The position numbers and the translations under genes were made by a program. A stretch of 64,000 nt of DNA, from the NCBI GenBank assembly GCA_037191015.1, contig JBBCKD010000001.1, positions 310,001-374,000 of the forward strand. The letters are read 5' to 3'. Below are positions 52,998 to 62,287 of this stretch, in pieces. Within the stretch, counting starts at the first letter, position 1, and each line of letters starts with the position of its first letter. This DNA comes from Ravibacter sp037191015 (GTDB lineage Bacteria; Bacteroidota; Bacteroidia; Cytophagales; Spirosomataceae). Below the pieces are notes generated by a model, which made no database searches, was not told the DNA's origin, and worked only from the letters and a program-made list of their open reading frames with translations.

Positions 52998-55900
52998 TTA
53001 AAAATTAGCGGATAAGCTGAATATGTAGGATTTCGTCATAAAGTAGCCCCGTCCCGTCCCTTGCTCGGGGTCGTAACCCTGGGGATACTTATCTATGGAA
53101 AATATATCCGTAAGATTCACGGATGCTCTCAGGCTTTTCATTCCTATCTTTTTGGCAATATCACTGGATACATTATAGCCCAGAATAACATTTTTAAGCC
53201 TGAAATAGCTTCCATTGAACAACCAGTAATCTGAAGTCTCGTAGTTGTGGGTCCTGCCCAGCTCGCCGCCGATCGGGTAGAAGGCCTGCCTGTTTGTCTC
53301 TGCATCGTTATAATGGCTCCAGGTTTTCCCGTAGACGAAATCCGGTACGCCGAAATGATCCGGTATCACCATGCTCATATCCAGATAGCTGTTCTGCTTC
53401 CCGATGCCCTGCAGCACTACGGACAGATCGAAATTTTTATACTGGAGATTGATATTACTCCCGTATTGATACCGTGGCAGGGATCCCCCGAGCAAGGTCA
53501 GGTCGTATTGATTGATAATTCCGTCAGGAACGCCCTCCGGGCCGCTGAGATCCTTGTACCGGATATCCCCCGGCTTGGTATTCGCCCTCAATGTTACCGA
53601 ATTGTCCACTTCCTGCTGGGTCTGGAACAGCCCGTCGGTCTGGTACCCGTACCATTCGTTGAATTCGCTGCCTTCCTTTCTTACCTGGCTTCCCAGGAAC
53701 TCGGTTCCTTTCAGATCTCCTATAATAGACCTGGAATCAAAAATATTGCCGGATATCATGTAATACAGGTCTCCGATATGGTTGCTGTACCTAAGATCCA
53801 GCTCCCATCCCTTCGTATACATCTCTCCCGCGTTCTGGCTAGGGTTTGCCAGGCCGACATATCTCGGTATCTCCAGCGCCAGCAGCATATCCCTGGTCGT
53901 CTTTCTGAAGTAGTCTGCCGTCAGCTGCAGGTGGCCGTTAAAGAAGCCGGCTTCCAGGCCCAGGTCCCACGTGGTAGTCGTTTCCCATGAAATGTCACGG
54001 ATCGGGTATCGCGGCACATAGGCCGCCTGTGAAGACACGGCGGTCTGGCCGGAATACAACAGGACGTTGGTGAACGCAATAGTCGATTGGTAAGGATAGC
54101 TGCCCAGCGATCTTTCGTTCCCCAGCGACCCCATCGACGCCCGGACCTTCAGTAGCGACAATGGTTTAATGTCCTCCATAAACCGTTCTTTCGTAATGAC
54201 CCAGCCTGCTGAAACAGACGGAAACAGGCCCCACCGGTAGTCCGGGTGAAAACGGGACGAGCCGTCATATCTTGCATTCAACTGCAGCAGGTATTTACTT
54301 CTGAAGTTGTACATCAGCCTTCCGAAATAAGACTGCAATGCAGACTCGGAAGCCCCCCCGCTGTTATCCCTCAGGGTAAGCGGCCCTACATTAAGATAAG
54401 GGTAATTATGCAGCTCGTACTGGTCGCGCGATGCCGAGAGGGTCTCGTTAAAGGAGTAAAAGGACTCGTACCCGGCCATCACATCGAAGTTGTGGTCGCC
54501 GGAAAAAGTGGTGGAATAGTTCGCAAACAGCTGGCCCATCACGGAATTGCTGTGATTCCTGTCCTCCTCCACTTTGGTGCTGGCCGCGCTGTTCGCATAG
54601 CCTGCAATATTGGTTTGTCCCTTGAGATAGAGGGGCACCTGCTTCAAATGCGCTTTTCTCCTGTAAAAATCAAAATAAGGAGAAACCACGCCTGTCAGCT
54701 TCAGCCCCTTTAGCGGGGTAATGTCGACAGCCAACCTGGCACGGATGTCGTCATTCCACACTTTGTTTATCCCGCCCAGTCGCGCCCTTGCCATATCCGC
54801 CGCATAAATCGAGATGGAGGAGGCCGCTCTCCCGTCGCTCCAGAAGGGCAGGGCGTTAGGCATCCGCTTCAGCAGGTTGATCATCCCGTACCCGTTTTCC
54901 CTGTCTTCCCTGGAGTTCTGGTAGCTGATGTCAAAATGGGCAGCGAGCACTTTATTAAACGTGATGTCATTATTGCTTCTTAAAGTAAGGGTTTTATAAG
55001 CCTGCATGTCCAGGAATCCGCTGTTGGAGCTGTAAGAAGCCGACAGCATGGTGCTCATTTTTGAGGTTCCGGCACTAATGTTCAGCAAGTGCCTTTTGCT
55101 TCCTGAATACTCCTTAAAAAACGTAGCGTAGTCCGTATCAGGGTAAGCCTCCGGATCTTCCGCATGCAGGCTGGAATAGTTATCGATCAGGTCTTTTGCA
55201 TACGTAGGATACTCAGACCCTGTATTTCCCCGGTCGTTCCAGTCCCGTTCATTAATGAATTTCATAAACTCCACGGCGCCCATATACTTCGGCATCCTGG
55301 TCGGCTTGAGCAAACCATGCTCATAAGAATAGGTCAGGTCCAGCTTACCCGACTTTCCTCTTTTAGTCGTGATCAATATCACACCCGACGCAGCCCTTGA
55401 ACCGTATATCGAGGCAGAAGCGCCATCCTTCAGGACAGTAACATTCTCAATATCATAAGGATTGATCCTGTTGAGGTCTCCGGGAACGCCGTCAATCAGA
55501 ATATAAGGCGTGCTATTGCCCATCGTGGTAATACCCCTGATCCTCAGCACAGGATCTGCCCCCGGTCTGCCGTCGCTTCTCGTAACCATCAAACCCGGGA
55601 TCGCTCCCTGCAGCGCATTTGCGGCCTTGGTGGTTTGCCTCTCCTGAACAGATTTTCCCCGCAGGGAGCTAACCGCTCCGGTGAGGTCGGATTTGTTGGC
55701 TTCCCCGTACCCGATGACCACTACTTCATCGAGCATCGCCACATCCGGGACAAGCGAAAAATCGATCACTGTTTTGCTGCCTACTATTACCTCGCCCGAC
55801 ACATACCCTACGAAGCTGAATACAAGGACGGCATTCTGATCCGGGACACGAAGAGAATAATGCCCATCGGTGTCGGTTACCGTACCCTGCATGGTCCCTT

Positions 55901-56384
55901 TTACAATCACGCTGACACCCGGGAGCGCCTCCTCGTTATCCGATGAAATAACCTTTCCCGTAACGGTGATGTCCTGCGGTATGACCTGCGGCGCTACAGG
56001 CACATCCTCTACCGCCGACTCCGATAATTCCCTCGGGCTAACGTGGATATTCTGGTTGATCCTTCTGAATTTCAAATTGGCATTTTTGGAGAGCTGGCTG
56101 AGAATCGACGCCAGCGATTCCGACTCGGCGTGGATACTGGTGCGCGTGTTTTCTTTGACGCGGGCATCGTTGTAGCTAAAAACAAACCCGGTCTTTTTTT
56201 CCAGTTCCCTGAATGCGTCGATAAGCGTTCCATTCTTGATCTGGATAGACAGATAGACATCGTAAATACTTAGTTCCTGCGCTGACACCTTGTCTGGAGT
56301 CAACAGCAGCAGCAAACCGGTACCGGGCCCGCAAAGCAGGAATTTTAACCCGGTCAACATTTTTTGGTAGAGTTTACTTTTCAT
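52998..56384 (-). CDS. SusC/RagA TonB-dependent transporter with STN domain (PUL-D)
   Basis: 1128 residues. Signal segment about 12-35 (ending VSAQ); STN domain about 44-115 (VYLSIQIKNGTLIDAFRELEKK); carboxypeptidase-D-like domain about 138-210 (EALPGVSVIVKGTMQGTVTD); TonB-box region LDEVVVIGYGEANKSDLTGAV from about 217; plug and barrel ending FSLSANF. It lies 54 nt after fecR and 12 nt ahead of susD. Substrate unknown. Confidence 0.95.
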   Translation of the reverse strand: MKSKLYQKMLTGLKFLLCGPGTGLLLLLTPDKVSAQELSIYDVYLSIQIKNGTLIDAFRELEKKTGFVFSYNDARVKENTRTSIHAESESLASILSQLSKNANLKFRRINQNIHVSPRELSESAVEDVPVAPQVIPQDITVTGKVISSDNEEALPGVSVIVKGTMQGTVTDTDGHYSLRVPDQNAVLVFSFVGYVSGEVIVGSKTVIDFSLVPDVAMLDEVVVIGYGEANKSDLTGAVSSLRGKSVQERQTTKAANALQGAIPGLMVTRSDGRPGADPVLRIRGITTMGNSTPYILIDGVPGDLNRINPYDIENVTVLKDGASASIYGSRAASGVILITTKRGKSGKLDLTYSYEHGLLKPTRMPKYMGAVEFMKFINERDWNDRGNTGSEYPTYAKDLIDNYSSLHAEDPEAYPDTDYATFFKEYSGSKRHLLNISAGTSKMSTMLSASYSSNSGFLDMQAYKTLTLRSNNDITFNKVLAAHFDISYQNSREDRENGYGMINLLKRMPNALPFWSDGRAASSISIYAADMARARLGGINKVWNDDIRARLAVDITPLKGLKLTGVVSPYFDFYRRKAHLKQVPLYLKGQTNIAGYANSAASTKVEEDRNHSNSVMGQLFANYSTTFSGDHNFDVMAGYESFYSFNETLSASRDQYELHNYPYLNVGPLTLRDNSGGASESALQSYFGRLMYNFRSKYLLQLNARYDGSSRFHPDYRWGLFPSVSAGWVITKERFMEDIKPLSLLKVRASMGSLGNERSLGSYPYQSTIAFTNVLLYSGQTAVSSQAAYVPRYPIRDISWETTTTWDLGLEAGFFNGHLQLTADYFRKTTRDMLLALEIPRYVGLANPSQNAGEMYTKGWELDLRYSNHIGDLYYMISGNIFDSRSIIGDLKGTEFLGSQVRKEGSEFNEWYGYQTDGLFQTQQEVDNSVTLRANTKPGDIRYKDLSGPEGVPDGIINQYDLTLLGGSLPRYQYGSNINLQYKNFDLSVVLQGIGKQNSYLDMSMVIPDHFGVPDFVYGKTWSHYNDAETNRQAFYPIGGELGRTHNYETSDYWLFNGSYFRLKNVILGYNVSSDIAKKIGMKSLRASVNLTDIFSIDKYPQGYDPEQGTGRGYFMTKSYIFSLSANF

Positions 56385-56438
56385 AATGTCAAATACTTGA
56401 TGATGCTTAAATTGAATTGCCCCGTACGAATGCCCTTT

Positions 56439-57428
56439 TTAGTTCTTAATGGTAACCAGATTCCCCTCGATTTTGTATTGAAATCCGGAAGCATACCCGA
56501 TACCGCTGAGCACTACACTCAACGATTCATCCCTGTATTCACCACTGTATAAACCAACGATGGGGCTCTTTAGCTGTAGCCTGAAATTCACCCCGTACCA
56601 CCTCTCAAGCTTGCTGATCACCTGCTGCATAGGGTCTTTCTCAAAAACCAGGATATTGTCTTTCCAACTGGTAACCAGCCTGGCGTTGAAAGCTTTTTTC
56701 TGTAGTGTTTTAGCCTTTTTTGAGTAGACGGCCGCTTCCGAAGGCTCCAGCAGGATTACATTTTTCTGAGCGTCATTAATTTCAACGCTTCCTGAAACCA
56801 ATGCCACCTCGATATTTTCTTCCTCTTTATAACTGCGAAGGTTAAAAGAGGTGCCCAATACCTTCGTATTGACTGCTCCCGTATTGATGATGAACGGCCG
56901 GGTTTTATCTTTAGCAATATCGAAATATGCCTCCCCTTCAAGCGATACAATCCTCTCGCTGCCCGTAAACCGGTCGGCATACCTGAGCCTGCTCCCCGAG
57001 TTCAGCTTTACCACACTTCCATCCGATAACCTGATCGTCCTTTTCTCACCCATCGGAACGGTTTCCTCAATAATATTTGCGCTTACCGGCATGCTATCAG
57101 GTACACTTTTAGTACGGATATAGTAAATGCCGAATGAAAAGGAAAAGCAGAGTAAAAGCACCGCCGCTACCCGGAAAATGGTCGAATGATAAAACCTTCT
57201 TTTCATAGGAAAAATACCGGCATCCGCCTTTTTGTCCTGCTCCTCTTTAAATGCCATTACCTGGCTGAAGATCCGGTCAAAATCCCGATCCGAAAGCATC
57301 TTTTGATTTTTATAAACCATGGACCGGATCTTTTCCCATGCATGCTCAAAATCCTCTTTTTGCCCGGGATATTTGTCTCTCCATAGCTCCCAAAACCGGT
57401 TTAAATCTTCGTCTGTATGATTTGCCAT
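56439..57428 (-). CDS. FecR-family anti-sigma factor (PUL-D)
   Basis: 329 residues. The cytoplasmic part (1-83) contains DLNRFWELWRDKYPGQKEDFEHAW; the membrane segment is at about 86-107 (FRVAAVLLLCFSFSFGIYYI); the FecR domain at about 118-225 (LSDGSVVKLNSGSRLRY, GEAYFDIAKDKTRPF, VLGTSFNLRSY); and the DUF4974 module at about 260-328. It should control the sigma factor encoded 179 bp upstream. The 179-bp gap (57429-57607) holds no gene, only a small inverted repeat at 57465-57481. Confidence 0.94.
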   Translation of the reverse strand: MANHTDEDLNRFWELWRDKYPGQKEDFEHAWEKIRSMVYKNQKMLSDRDFDRIFSQVMAFKEEQDKKADAGIFPMKRRFYHSTIFRVAAVLLLCFSFSFGIYYIRTKSVPDSMPVSANIIEETVPMGEKRTIRLSDGSVVKLNSGSRLRYADRFTGSERIVSLEGEAYFDIAKDKTRPFIINTGAVNTKVLGTSFNLRSYKEEENIEVALVSGSVEINDAQKNVILLEPSEAAVYSKKAKTLQKKAFNARLVTSWKDNILVFEKDPMQQVISKLERWYGVNFRLQLKSPIVGLYSGEYRDESLSVVLSGIGYASGFQYKIEGNLVTIKN

Positions 57429-57607
57429 TGTGATAAAATTGGTGTTGTAATTGCTTGTCCTTAAGATAAGTATAGCTTATCCTTTGCCTTATAGAGATAG
57501 CTGCTGCGAAAATGGCTACAAAGAACTCAGCTTTTTTTGAGGAGGTAGCGGGCAGGGAGTGATTTACGCCCCGGAAGGGCCCTTTTTGAGCCTGGGTTCA
57601 GGAGTAG

Positions 57608-58291
57608 CTAAAGAAGCAAGAGCACAAAAATCAAGACCAGGATGAGCAGCTGATCTTTCACTTTAGCCAGGGAAGACTGGAGGATAGCCAACGACCGGTA
57701 AAGCATCACGCGGGCCGACTTTACCTTGCCCATACCCATGATCTCCGCAATCTCTTTGTAGGAAAATCCTTCGTAGAAATATAGCAGGATACTTTCCCGC
57801 TGCTTCCTGGTAAGCCTCTGGCAGGCCATATGGATGAGCCTCTCCCTTTCTGCGGCAAGGTGATCGGTGATCATACTGCTCTCCTGCGAGCATATGATCT
57901 CAAAACCCCCTTCATTCTGCCCGCTTATTTCTTCTGCCCGGTTAATCCTTTCCTTTGCTATTTTCCGCAGCAGCTTCCGTTTCAGCGATACAAATAAATA
58001 AGCCTTTATGGAATGGACATCTGCAAGGTTATTCCTGTTCCTGATCAGGTCAATGAATAGATCCTGGATACAGTCCTGCACGAATTGCTCATCGCCGACA
58101 ATCTGGCAACCATAGTTGAAGAGTTGATCGGCATACCGGCGATAAATATACGAAAGTGCTGCATCGCTTCCCTCCTTAAAGTCAACCCAGATTTCCTCTT
58201 CAGGCTTACCCGGATCAGGGGAACCGGAATTTTCAGATGCCTTTAATGGCCTCAGAGTAAAGTCCCGGTCCGGATTCCGATATTTGCTCAT
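57608..58291 (-). CDS. ECF RNA polymerase sigma factor (PUL-D)
   Basis: 227 residues, longer than usual because of a 35-residue charged N-terminal extension. Region 2 spans about 40-110 (SDAALSYIYRRYADQLFNYG, VQDCIQDLFIDLIRNR) and region 4 about 160-212 (LTRKQRESILLYFYEGFSYKEIAEIMGMGKVKSARVMLYRSL). It ends in 14 almost purely hydrophobic residues (LLILVLIFVLLLL), a possible membrane tail. The gene lies 82 bp downstream of the GH109-like gene and heads the FecR-SusC-SusD part of PUL-D. Confidence 0.93.
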   Translation of the reverse strand: MSKYRNPDRDFTLRPLKASENSGSPDPGKPEEEIWVDFKEGSDAALSYIYRRYADQLFNYGCQIVGDEQFVQDCIQDLFIDLIRNRNNLADVHSIKAYLFVSLKRKLLRKIAKERINRAEEISGQNEGGFEIICSQESSMITDHLAAERERLIHMACQRLTRKQRESILLYFYEGFSYKEIAEIMGMGKVKSARVMLYRSLAILQSSLAKVKDQLLILVLIFVLLLL

Positions 58292-58373
58292 TACAGGGTT
58301 GCGATGATTACAACGGTCGATTCGCGATTAAATACTGAAACCGGTTTAATAAGCTGATCATTTTTTGTATCTA

Positions 58374-59786
58374 CTACCTGATCACCCTGGTGCTTCCTCC
58401 TTTCTCCAGGGAAATATCTACAGGCTGGTTCGTCTTCCAGGCGCCTCTCGTAAAATCGGGGATATCGACCGAGCCTGACCGCCTGGCCACCGATTCTTTG
58501 CTCAGCGGCACTATTGAGCTCCAAGAAGCGGCATCATAACAATCCTGGTCCAGCGGCAACCCGTTACGAAGGCAATCGATCAGCCGCCAGTTCATCAGGA
58601 AGTCGGCGCCTCCGTGGCCTCCTGCCTCCTTTGCGAATTCACCAAACTTCCGGACAATGGCAGGGTTGTACTTTTCTTCCAGCATTTTAAATTCTTCCGG
58701 TTTAATCCAGTCGTGCCCGACTGAAATCCGGGCAGGCTCGGGCCACTTCAGGGCTGCCGCTTTGGTACCGCTTATCTTGTGGATCCTGGAATATACGTTG
58801 GGGGAAGTAATGTCATATTGCAGCATGATGGTCCTTCCCTTTGCCGTCCGGATCGTGGAAGTGTTCATATTCCCGTTAAAAGGCTTATCCACGTATTCCC
58901 TGTAAGCATCGTCGGTTGCAGCCAGCTTCCTGACCATTTCATTTTTCTGGAAATCCCTGCCTGATACCGAAACGATAAAATCCATTTTGTCGCCGCGGTT
59001 AATATCCATTACCTGGCAAACCGGCCCCAGCCCGTGAGTCGGATAGAGGTTACCGCTCGGACCGATGGATGCTTTCAGACGCCACATATCCCAGACATTT
59101 TTATTGAAGACAAGACCCATCAGCGGGTGAATATAAGCACCCTCGCAATGTACGATTTCCCCGAAAAAGCCCTGTCGCGCCATATTCAGGGTCAGCAGCT
59201 CAAAAAAGTCGTAACAGGTATTTTCCGCCATCATGCAGTGCTTCCGGGTTCTTTCGGATGTTTCGACGAGCTGCCAGCATTCTTCGATCGTGATTGCTGC
59301 CGGAACCTCTATTGCCACGTGCTTATGGTGCTCCATTGCGTAAACCGCCATAGGTGCATGCATATCCCATGGTGTTGAGATATAAATCAGATCTATATCG
59401 TCCCGGTCGCACATTTTCTTCCAGGCTTCCTTGTGGCCGGTATAAATTTCAGGCGTAAAACCGGTACCTTCCAGCTTTTTCCGGGCCCGCTCTATTTTAC
59501 CCGGCACCAGGTCGCACAACCCTTTTATTTCGACCCCTTCCAGGAGGCTGGTTGCAGAAACGTGCGCCATTCCCCTTCCAAGCCCTATAAAACCAATGCG
59601 GACAGTTTCCATTTCAGGAGCGGCATATCCGCACATATTGAATGCCGGGGCGTCCTGCCGCCGGTCGCCGCCGGTCTCTGCTTTTACGACAGATCCGGGT
59701 TTATCAGGCGACAGCAGCGGGATGCCCGCTAAACCGGCGCCTGCCAGAGCGCCGCGTTTGATAAAGTTCCTGCGATTGCTTTTCAT
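58374..59786 (-). CDS. GH109-like Gfo/Idh/MocA protein (alpha-N-acetylgalactosaminidase family), Tat-exported
   Basis: 470 residues. A twin-arginine signal (RRNFIKRGALAGAGLAGIPLL) is followed by the Rossmann motif IGFIGLGRGMAHV and the GH109 hallmarks YISTPWDMHAPMAVYAMEHHKHVAIEVPAA, HCMMAENTCYDFFELLTLNMARQGFFGEIVHCEGAYIH, and NLYPTHGLGPVCQ. EVPAA replaces the EKP of ordinary oxidoreductases. GH109 enzymes use bound NAD and a redox-elimination mechanism on alpha-GalNAc or other glycosides. The gene lies 50 nt downstream of the DapA-like gene in the same orientation, so it acts in the PUL-D pathway. Confidence 0.88.
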   Translation of the reverse strand: MKSNRRNFIKRGALAGAGLAGIPLLSPDKPGSVVKAETGGDRRQDAPAFNMCGYAAPEMETVRIGFIGLGRGMAHVSATSLLEGVEIKGLCDLVPGKIERARKKLEGTGFTPEIYTGHKEAWKKMCDRDDIDLIYISTPWDMHAPMAVYAMEHHKHVAIEVPAAITIEECWQLVETSERTRKHCMMAENTCYDFFELLTLNMARQGFFGEIVHCEGAYIHPLMGLVFNKNVWDMWRLKASIGPSGNLYPTHGLGPVCQVMDINRGDKMDFIVSVSGRDFQKNEMVRKLAATDDAYREYVDKPFNGNMNTSTIRTAKGRTIMLQYDITSPNVYSRIHKISGTKAAALKWPEPARISVGHDWIKPEEFKMLEEKYNPAIVRKFGEFAKEAGGHGGADFLMNWRLIDCLRNGLPLDQDCYDAASWSSIVPLSKESVARRSGSVDIPDFTRGAWKTNQPVDISLEKGGSTRVIR

Positions 59787-59836
59787 TTATATAGGATTTG
59801 TAATTCGTTGATTATAAAGCTGTTTTTTTTCTTTTT

Positions 59837-60775
59837 TTACATATCATAGGCAAAGCTGTTTTCCACCAGTCTGACAATTCTTGAATTGAGCTCCCTGACG
59901 TAGGAGACCGTGGAAGGGTCCGGCCTGTAGGCAATTTTCCGAACGATGTTATTCCGGAGCACACCACGCGCGGTCAATAGCTCCTTCTCTATGTAGTGGA
60001 AAAGCTCCATGTTCTGTAGGGAAAAAAATACCTGGGGCATGACCTTCTCAAACAGGTCGAAGGCTTTGTCCTTTTCCCCGTTTTTTCTATGGTCAAAAAC
60101 CTTTTGCAATATGTCGGACACCCCCAGGCCTGGCATTACGCCGGCAATGCCTACCGGGATCAATTCGAGCATATACAGGCCTCCCCAGCCTTCGAACAAC
60201 CCTACTCTGCCGTCGGTGCCTTTGATTATTTCTTCAAATTTTGCAGCGCATAACGGTTCTTCCAGCTTCAGATATTTAAAGTTGGGGTACTTTTCCACCA
60301 ATTTCCGGATCAGGCCCACACTCATCGAAGCGCCGCCCGGATTGAAATCCTGTATCAAAACCGGCGTACCCGATAAGGCTTGCAGGAAATCCGACAGGTA
60401 ATCGTACAATGCATATTCCGGCAGATCAAAAATGCGGGGTACCGCCAGCGAGATCACATCGGCGCCTGCTTCCACATTCGCCTGCGCCAGCTTCACCGCT
60501 ATTTTTAAAGCCGGGTGGTTCGATTGCGCCACAACCTTCATACGCCCCGCCGCCTGGTCTACCGCGATCCGCACCACCTGCAGCTTTTCATCGTCCGTTA
60601 ACTTATAGAATTCGCTCGCATAGGCCGGTAGGCACGCCGCTTCGATCCCGCTGGAGACCGCGAAGTCGATCAGGCTTCTCAGACCGTCTTCATCAATTTC
60701 TTCCTTTAGGGTGAATGGCGTCGGAATAATCGGGACGATCCCGCTTAGATCTTTCTCATTATTCATTTTTGACAA
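59837..60775 (-). CDS. DapA/NanA-superfamily aldolase or dehydratase
   Basis: 312 residues, normal for the family. The N-terminus SGIVPIIPTPFTLKEEIDEDGLRSLIDF starts the barrel; the Schiff-base Lys is probably Lys170 (KYLKLEEP). The catalytic Tyr of true dihydrodipicolinate synthase (YNVP context) is replaced by Asp143 in IQDFNPGG, so lysine synthesis is unlikely. A role as a sugar-acid aldolase or dehydratase in PUL-D catabolism fits the neighbourhood of GH109, Gfo/Idh/MocA and MFS genes. ATG 60766 is an alternative start. Confidence 0.85.
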   Translation of the reverse strand: MSKMNNEKDLSGIVPIIPTPFTLKEEIDEDGLRSLIDFAVSSGIEAACLPAYASEFYKLTDDEKLQVVRIAVDQAAGRMKVVAQSNHPALKIAVKLAQANVEAGADVISLAVPRIFDLPEYALYDYLSDFLQALSGTPVLIQDFNPGGASMSVGLIRKLVEKYPNFKYLKLEEPLCAAKFEEIIKGTDGRVGLFEGWGGLYMLELIPVGIAGVMPGLGVSDILQKVFDHRKNGEKDKAFDLFEKVMPQVFFSLQNMELFHYIEKELLTARGVLRNNIVRKIAYRPDPSTVSYVRELNSRIVRLVENSFAYDM

Positions 60776-60828
60776 CTTTTAGGTATTGCTTAAGCGATCT
60801 TCTCAATTGAAAACCTTATGTTCCCTTT

Positions 60829-61085
60829 TCATCTTGTATCATTCCTGCAGGCCCTGTCAATATCCTCACAGTCCGCATAGCCGTTCTCCACCAGGTGAAA
60901 TGCCTCGCGCATCATGGCATACATCAGCCGGTTGGTGATCCCGATATCCGCTGCTCCGCTTCTCCGGGATCATTCGCAGACCTGATCAATGACGTTACCT
61001 TATGGCCATGCGACAGGATGCACGTGGCGATGCTGCTCCCCATTAACCCCGGGCCTACGATACCGATGTGGGTTTTGTCGTTCAT
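60829..61085 (-). pseudogene. 3-hydroxyacyl-CoA dehydrogenase-like pseudogene (internal deletion and truncation)
   Basis: From ATG 61085 the frame reads MNDKTHIGIVGPGLMGSSIA, a clear NAD-binding start of 3-hydroxyacyl-CoA dehydrogenases, then stops after about 56 codons. A second frame then gives ITNRLMYAMMREAFHLVENG and YADCEDIDRACRND, which is the start of the C-terminal domain of the same family, ending at a TGA at 60829-60831. Roughly 150-200 codons between the two and the rest of the C-terminus are missing. The fragment lies 8 nt past the metallophosphatase stop and 53 nt ahead of the DapA-like gene, so an intact operon gene once stood here. Confidence 0.85.
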
Positions 61086-61093
61086 TGCTGCAA

Positions 61094-62257
61094 TCAGCGT
61101 ATATCATGTCTCTTTTCCCATACAGAGGTATCTATGGTTACGCCGTCGAGCGATTTGATCTCGACCTTCATAGGATAGCCTCTCTTAAATGTCAGTAATA
61201 TGTACCCGTGAACAGGATGAAGCATCTTTGAGTACGGATCGGCGGCGATGTTGCCGGGTACCAACGAAGTGTTAAAGTATGGGAAGCCATCAACTTCAGC
61301 CCGTTCGGAAAAATGGCCATATCCTGTAATGACAGCGGTACCCTTTTGAAAAAGCTGCCCCCATTCTCCGTTCTCCTGCGCCCGGATGGAGCCGTTCCTT
61401 TCATTTTGCAGGGTAATTTTAAAGTCTTCCGGGTAGAGCTGAATCATCTTCCTATACCATTCAAATTGCGCTGACCCGCGACGGAAATCGTGGCATGTCT
61501 GCCAGGTAGTCCCGAAATCTGAGATATGGTTAATGTCAAGGGCAAAAAATGTCACGTTGAAATCCGGGATCCTGAAATGCCACTTCCATTCATCGTCCGG
61601 AAGCTCGAAAAACCTCCGGTAGGCAGTCGCATCGATATCGTACGAAGTGATTTCAGGAAATCTTGTGCCCCGGGGCCGGATTTCCTTATCATGATTGCCT
61701 AAAACCGGCATGAAGGGGATTGAGCCGAACAATTGCTGCTGGGCAGCGATCAGCCGCGAATAGGGCTTTACGCAATCCTTTACGCCCGGACCGCAAAGTG
61801 TATGAAAATCCGTTATGTTGTCTCCGCAGGTTATGAACAGGTGCGGATTGTCGCTGATGATCGCCGAGAGGTCGGCTTTGTCGGAATATCCTGCCAGGTT
61901 GGCTACTACGGCCACGCGAAGCTCATTCGGGCCGGAGGGATACGCCTTAAACGTCTTATCAGCCGATACCTGGCTGCCGGTTTTCACCATGAAATGGTAG
62001 GTAACATCCTTTTCGTCTAACGGAATTTCGATGCGATGAATGCTTACCGTTTCATTTACCTTAATATGCTGCCCGTATCGGGTATCGGTGCCGAAATAAA
62101 CTTCGGAATTACCCGGCTCCTTGCTTTCCCAATTGATTACAATGCGGGAGGGGTCGTTGGTTTTATGTGTAAGCCAGATGGTCGTGATCTGAGATAAAGC
62201 AATGCGATGGTTTGTAAGCGCGAACGCCAGAATGACAAGTGCTGAAAATAGCTTCAT
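61094..62257 (-). CDS. Calcineurin-like metallophosphatase with fibronectin-like N-terminal domain, degenerate metal site
   Basis: About 387 residues from ATG 62257 (MKLFSALVILAFALTNHRIALSQ, a signal peptide); ATG 62275 is an alternative. The N-terminal beta domain (about 25-110, WLTHKTNDPSRIVINWESKEPGNSEVYFGT) matches purple-acid-phosphatase N-domains. Motifs CGDNITD and VLGNHDKEIRP are present, but the first motif expected as DxH/DLG reads VANLAGYSD, the His-bearing loop before the end reads TLQNERNG, and the last motif is GYGHFSER. So two of the metal-ligand sites look lost. It is in the PUL-D operon between an oxidoreductase and the broken dehydrogenase gene. Confidence 0.75.
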   Translation of the reverse strand: MKLFSALVILAFALTNHRIALSQITTIWLTHKTNDPSRIVINWESKEPGNSEVYFGTDTRYGQHIKVNETVSIHRIEIPLDEKDVTYHFMVKTGSQVSADKTFKAYPSGPNELRVAVVANLAGYSDKADLSAIISDNPHLFITCGDNITDFHTLCGPGVKDCVKPYSRLIAAQQQLFGSIPFMPVLGNHDKEIRPRGTRFPEITSYDIDATAYRRFFELPDDEWKWHFRIPDFNVTFFALDINHISDFGTTWQTCHDFRRGSAQFEWYRKMIQLYPEDFKITLQNERNGSIRAQENGEWGQLFQKGTAVITGYGHFSERAEVDGFPYFNTSLVPGNIAADPYSKMLHPVHGYILLTFKRGYPMKVEIKSLDGVTIDTSVWEKRHDIR

Positions 62258-62287
62258 CGTACTATCAAAAAACATTCATGGTTAAGC

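Noticed and set aside
59837..60775. Annotation as dapA (4-hydroxy-tetrahydrodipicolinate synthase)
   Set aside because: The catalytic Tyr is replaced (Asp143) and the gene sits in a sugar-utilisation operon, so lysine synthesis is unlikely.
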